Shown here in pieces: positions 5,034 through 7,277 of a DNA stretch of 7,277 nt. Origin of the DNA: Pseudonocardiales bacterium (GTDB lineage: Bacteria; Actinomycetota; Actinomycetes; Mycobacteriales; Jatrophihabitantaceae). How positions within the stretch are numbered: the first letter of the stretch is position 1; every line of letters starts with the position of its first letter. The stretch covers positions 1 through 7,277 of the forward strand of contig JAODNL010000177.1 in the NCBI GenBank assembly GCA_025465405.1, written 5' to 3'. Below the pieces are notes generated by a model. That model searched no databases and had not been told where the DNA came from. It saw only the letters and a list, made by a program, of their open reading frames with translations. Position numbers and translations under genes: made by a program.

Positions 5034-5839
5034 GGCCGATCGGCCGCGTAATAGACCTCGTCGTCGTTGGGCAGCCCGAACGGCGCGAGGTCGACGAGGA
5101 AGTGGTGCTTGTTGGGCAGCGCGAGGCGCACCTCGCAGATGGCCGGCACGGCGGCGATGATCTGCTCGCCCATGGCGTAGAGCGTCTGTTGCAGGGCATA
5201 GCTGTAGGTCTGGCTGAACGCGGCAAGCAATGCGTCGTGCGCGGCGGCGAACGCCGCCGCCCACGCGACCTCGGTACCGCGGTAGCGCCAGGTCGCGTTG
5301 ACCTCCGTGGCCAGCATGCGGTCCTTCGTCTCGGCAAGTGTCGTGTAGGCATCGCGCGGGAAGCCCCAGAACTCCGAGTCCGTGGTGTTCAGCAGCACCA
5401 GGCCCCCGATGCCGGACACCACGCTCGTGCCGAGCTGATCGTCGTGGACGACGGTGGTCGTCCGCGTCTTGCCGCCGTCGCGGGCGAAGGAATGCCGACG
5501 GCCGCCGACGCGCGTCCATCCGTACTCCTCGATCGAAAGGCGGGCCCGGGTGATCGGCTCCTGGCTGTCGACGAAATGCCGGGCGAGCTCCAGCGCGAAC
5601 ACCTCCGGCTCGACCGCCCCGAGTCGCTTCGCGAAGGCGTACACCGCGTTCTTCTGGCTGTCGGTCGGCAGCACGTGCGCGTTGTCGCCGGTCAGGTGGG
5701 TCGCCGCAAGATCTCCGGACAGGCTGGTGGAGACGTTCCAGTCCCGGATCACGTCACCGCCGTCCGGGGCGGCGCCGCGGGCCACACGCACGACGCGCAC
5801 CTCGGCCTTGCCGTAGCGGTTGGGTCCGAGCTGAACCAT
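4967..5839 (-). CDS. uox: Urate oxidase (uricase, factor-independent urate hydroxylase)
   Basis: This cofactor-free enzyme uses O2 to oxidise urate to 5-hydroxyisourate and H2O2; some actinobacterial annotations call it pucL. The 290-residue length is normal for two tandem T-fold domains. Expected active-site residues by comparison with Aspergillus uricase are K11 (NRYGKAEVR), T59 (LPTDSQKN), F157 (FWGF), R174 (TKDRMLATEV), the Q217-Q218 pair (LQQTLYAMGE, one of which should be the substrate-binding Gln), and N243 with H245 (NKHHFLVDL). I chose the ATG at 5839 because the family begins close to YGK and GGGGAG lies 6 nt upstream. The start follows the pucD stop by only 2 nt, so the two genes are co-transcribed and probably coupled. 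The last 21 residues are antisense to the end of ureD. No N-terminal decarboxylase domain of the Bacillus PucL kind is present. Confidence 0.97.
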   Translation of the reverse strand: MVQLGPNRYGKAEVRVVRVARGAAPDGGDVIRDWNVSTSLSGDLAATHLTGDNAHVLPTDSQKNAVYAFAKRLGAVEPEVFALELARHFVDSQEPITRARLSIEEYGWTRVGGRRHSFARDGGKTRTTTVVHDDQLGTSVVSGIGGLVLLNTTDSEFWGFPRDAYTTLAETKDRMLATEVNATWRYRGTEVAWAAAFAAAHDALLAAFSQTYSYALQQTLYAMGEQIIAAVPAICEVRLALPNKHHFLVDLAPFGLPNDDEVYYAADRPYGLIEGSVLADDAPDAGLAWS

Positions 5840-5841
5840 GA

Positions 5842-7277
5842 TCAACTCCCCGTGATGTGCTCGGGCCGCACCGGCACTCTCGTCAGCGGACGCCCGGTCG
5901 CGGCGCGCAGGGCCGAGACCACCGCCGGAGTCGAGGAGATGGTGGGCGGCTCGCCGACCCCCCGCAGCCCGTAGGGCGCATTCGGGTCGCCGAGTTCGAG
6001 GACCTCGACCGTCATCGGGGGGGTGTCGAGAATGGTCGGGATCAGGTAGTCGGTGAAGGACGGATTGCGGATCTTGCCGTCCTGGACCTGGATCTCCTCC
6101 ATCAACGCCAGGCCGATGCCCTGCGTCGTCCCACCCTGGATCTGCCCGACGACCGACAGCGGGTTGAGCGCCTTGCCAACGTCCTGGGCGGTGGTTACTT
6201 CGACGAGGCGCACGAGCCCGAGCTCGACGTCGACATCGGCGACCACCCGATGCGCCGCGAAGGCGAACTGCAGGTGCGCGTCGCCCTGCCCGATGTCGCC
6301 AGACGCGTCGTCCTCGCGGCTCAACGCAACGGTGGGCCGGTGATGGAACTCGCGGGTCTCCTCGATCACGTCCGCGCCGAGGATGTCGGCCAACGACGCA
6401 TCCGGCGGCAGGCCGCGCGAGGCGGCCAGCACCGACACCTGCGTTCGCACGGCCATGCACGCGGCGCGCACGGCTCCCCCCGTGCAGTAGGTCTGGCGCG
6501 ACGCCGACGTCGAACCGGCGCTACCGACAGTGGTGTCGGCCGGATGGTTGATCACCTGGTCGACGCCGAGCTCGGTGCGCGCGATCTGCGCCATTACGGT
6601 GACCAGCCCCTGCCCAACCTCCGCGGCGGCGGTGTGCACGGTCGCTACAGCCTCCCCACCGATGACCTCGAGCCGGACGCGCGCCGTCGAGAAGTCGTCG
6701 AAACCCTCGGAGTAGCCGACGTTCTTCACGCCGACGGCGTAGCCGATGCCGCGACGTACCCCCTCGCCGTGCGTCGTGTTCGAGACGCCGCCGGGCAGCG
6801 TTCGAAGATCGAAATCGGGGTCGGGCGAACGCTCCGGCGGCATCGGTGCGGCCTGCACTCGACGCAGTAACTCGGCGACCGGCGCGGCGCTGTCGATCGC
6901 CTGGCCGGTGGGCAGTCGCGAACCTTCGCGCATGGCGTTGCGGATGCGCAGGTCGACCGGGTCGACACCGAGCGCGGCAGCGAGCCGGTCCATCTGCGAT
7001 TCGTGCCCGAAGCACACCTGCACGGCACCGAACCCCCGCATCGCCCCGCATGGTGGGTTGTTCGTGTAGAGGACGTAGGCGTCGATCAGCACGTTGTCGC
7101 ACTCGTACGGCCCGACCGCGAAGCTCGCCGCGTTGCTCGCCACTGCGGGCGAGCTGGACGCGTATGCCCCGCCGTCCAAGACGATCTCAGCCTTGACATA
7201 GACCAGCTTGCCGTCTCGGTTCGCGCCGTGTTCGAAATGCATCGTCGCCGGGTGCCGGTGCACGTGTCCGTAGAACG
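5842..7277 (-). CDS. pucD: Xanthine dehydrogenase, molybdenum-binding subunit (PucD type), partial
   Basis: This is the large molybdopterin subunit that oxidises hypoxanthine and xanthine to urate, passing electrons to separate Fe-S and FAD subunits not in the window. Only the C-terminal part, about 477 residues, is present. The frame is open to the window edge (FYGHVHRHPATMHFEHGANRDGKL), so the 5' end is missing. Visible landmarks are LDGGAYASSS; NNPPCGAMRGFGAVQV with the active-site arginine region at 7038-7027; the cofactor-binding AAEVGQGLVTVMAQIA and GSAGSTSASRQTYCTGGAV; GQIQGGTTQGIGLALMEE; and GVGEPPT, whose catalytic glutamate codon is 5952-5950. The frame is intact. Its TGA stop is 2 nt before the urate oxidase ATG, an arrangement that delivers urate to the next enzyme. 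The match is clear; the exact subunit name could differ (xdhA or xdhB in other schemes). Confidence 0.93.
   Translation of the reverse strand, partial: FYGHVHRHPATMHFEHGANRDGKLVYVKAEIVLDGGAYASSSPAVASNAASFAVGPYECDNVLIDAYVLYTNNPPCGAMRGFGAVQVCFGHESQMDRLAAALGVDPVDLRIRNAMREGSRLPTGQAIDSAAPVAELLRRVQAAPMPPERSPDPDFDLRTLPGGVSNTTHGEGVRRGIGYAVGVKNVGYSEGFDDFSTARVRLEVIGGEAVATVHTAAAEVGQGLVTVMAQIARTELGVDQVINHPADTTVGSAGSTSASRQTYCTGGAVRAACMAVRTQVSVLAASRGLPPDASLADILGADVIEETREFHHRPTVALSREDDASGDIGQGDAHLQFAFAAHRVVADVDVELGLVRLVEVTTAQDVGKALNPLSVVGQIQGGTTQGIGLALMEEIQVQDGKIRNPSFTDYLIPTILDTPPMTVEVLELGDPNAPYGLRGVGEPPTISSTPAVVSALRAATGRPLTRVPVRPEHITGS
5846..5851 (-). promoter_or_regulatory. Ribosome binding site for urate oxidase
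   Basis: Read on the - strand, GGGGAG lies within the last codons of pucD, 6 nt before the urate oxidase ATG at 5839. It supports that start over the upstream open frame and shows that this gene can be initiated independently even though it sits just 2 nt after pucD. Confidence 0.6.

Noticed and set aside
3662..5519. Long - strand open frames opposite ureG and ureD (411 and 516 codons)
   Set aside because: Composition is typical of antisense shadows and no motif is recognisable; the opposite-strand genes are clear.
5840..6460. Upstream extension of the urate oxidase frame, possibly a fused N-terminal decarboxylase as in Bacillus PucL
   Set aside because: The extension is out of frame with the clear pucD coding sequence on the same strand, is Arg/Gly-rich and has no decarboxylase motifs; a Shine-Dalgarno sequence fixes the ATG at 5839.
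5102..6870. Open + strand frames opposite urate oxidase and pucD
   Set aside because: They are shadows of well-recognised - strand genes.

Overview
The window is GC-rich, with strong G/C preference at third codon positions. Its gene order and protein sequences point to an actinobacterium (Actinomycetota). The urease operon has the order ureA-ureB-ureC-ureF-ureG-ureD with no ureE, as I remember it from Mycobacterium tuberculosis, and UreC matches that protein closely, including the final MTQRYFLF. I cannot name the genus.

Layout. Positions 1-351 are a non-coding or poorly coding leader. It holds three 18-bp direct repeats (23-76), a long perfect inverted repeat (147-164 with 194-211), a 14-bp palindrome (252-265), three 16-bp direct repeats (259-306) and a possible promoter for leaderless ureA mRNA. 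Positions 352-5033 (+ strand) are a tightly packed urease operon: three structural subunits (ureA, ureB, ureC) followed by three nickel-insertion factors (ureF, ureG, ureD). Positions 4967-7277 (- strand) hold two purine-catabolism genes: the 3' part of the molybdenum-binding subunit of xanthine dehydrogenase (pucD type, cut by the window edge), followed 2 nt later by a cofactor-free urate oxidase. The two operons converge, and the ends of ureD and the urate oxidase gene overlap by 67 bp.

How the genes fit together. Xanthine dehydrogenase makes urate and urate oxidase opens the urate ring. Further steps, not in the window, lead through allantoin and allantoate to urea, which urease splits to ammonia and CO2. 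The window therefore carries an early part and the last step of a nitrogen-scavenging route.

Most unusual feature. The enzymes are ordinary, but short tandem duplications with unrelated unit sequences sit at the urease gene junctions, and several are built on overlapping stop/start codons. Between ureC and ureF, five TGATG pentamers (2737, 2748, 2759, 2773, 2787) string together four mini-cistrons of 3-4 codons. Between ureG and ureD, three GTGA overlaps (4151, 4159, 4167) string together two 3-codon mini-cistrons. At the ureA/ureB ATGA overlap a 12-bp unit is repeated in frame and lengthens the UreB N-terminus. A further 15-bp x5 array lies inside ureD. I saw no comparable arrays in the two purine genes. 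The relay idea is inferred from sequence alone.
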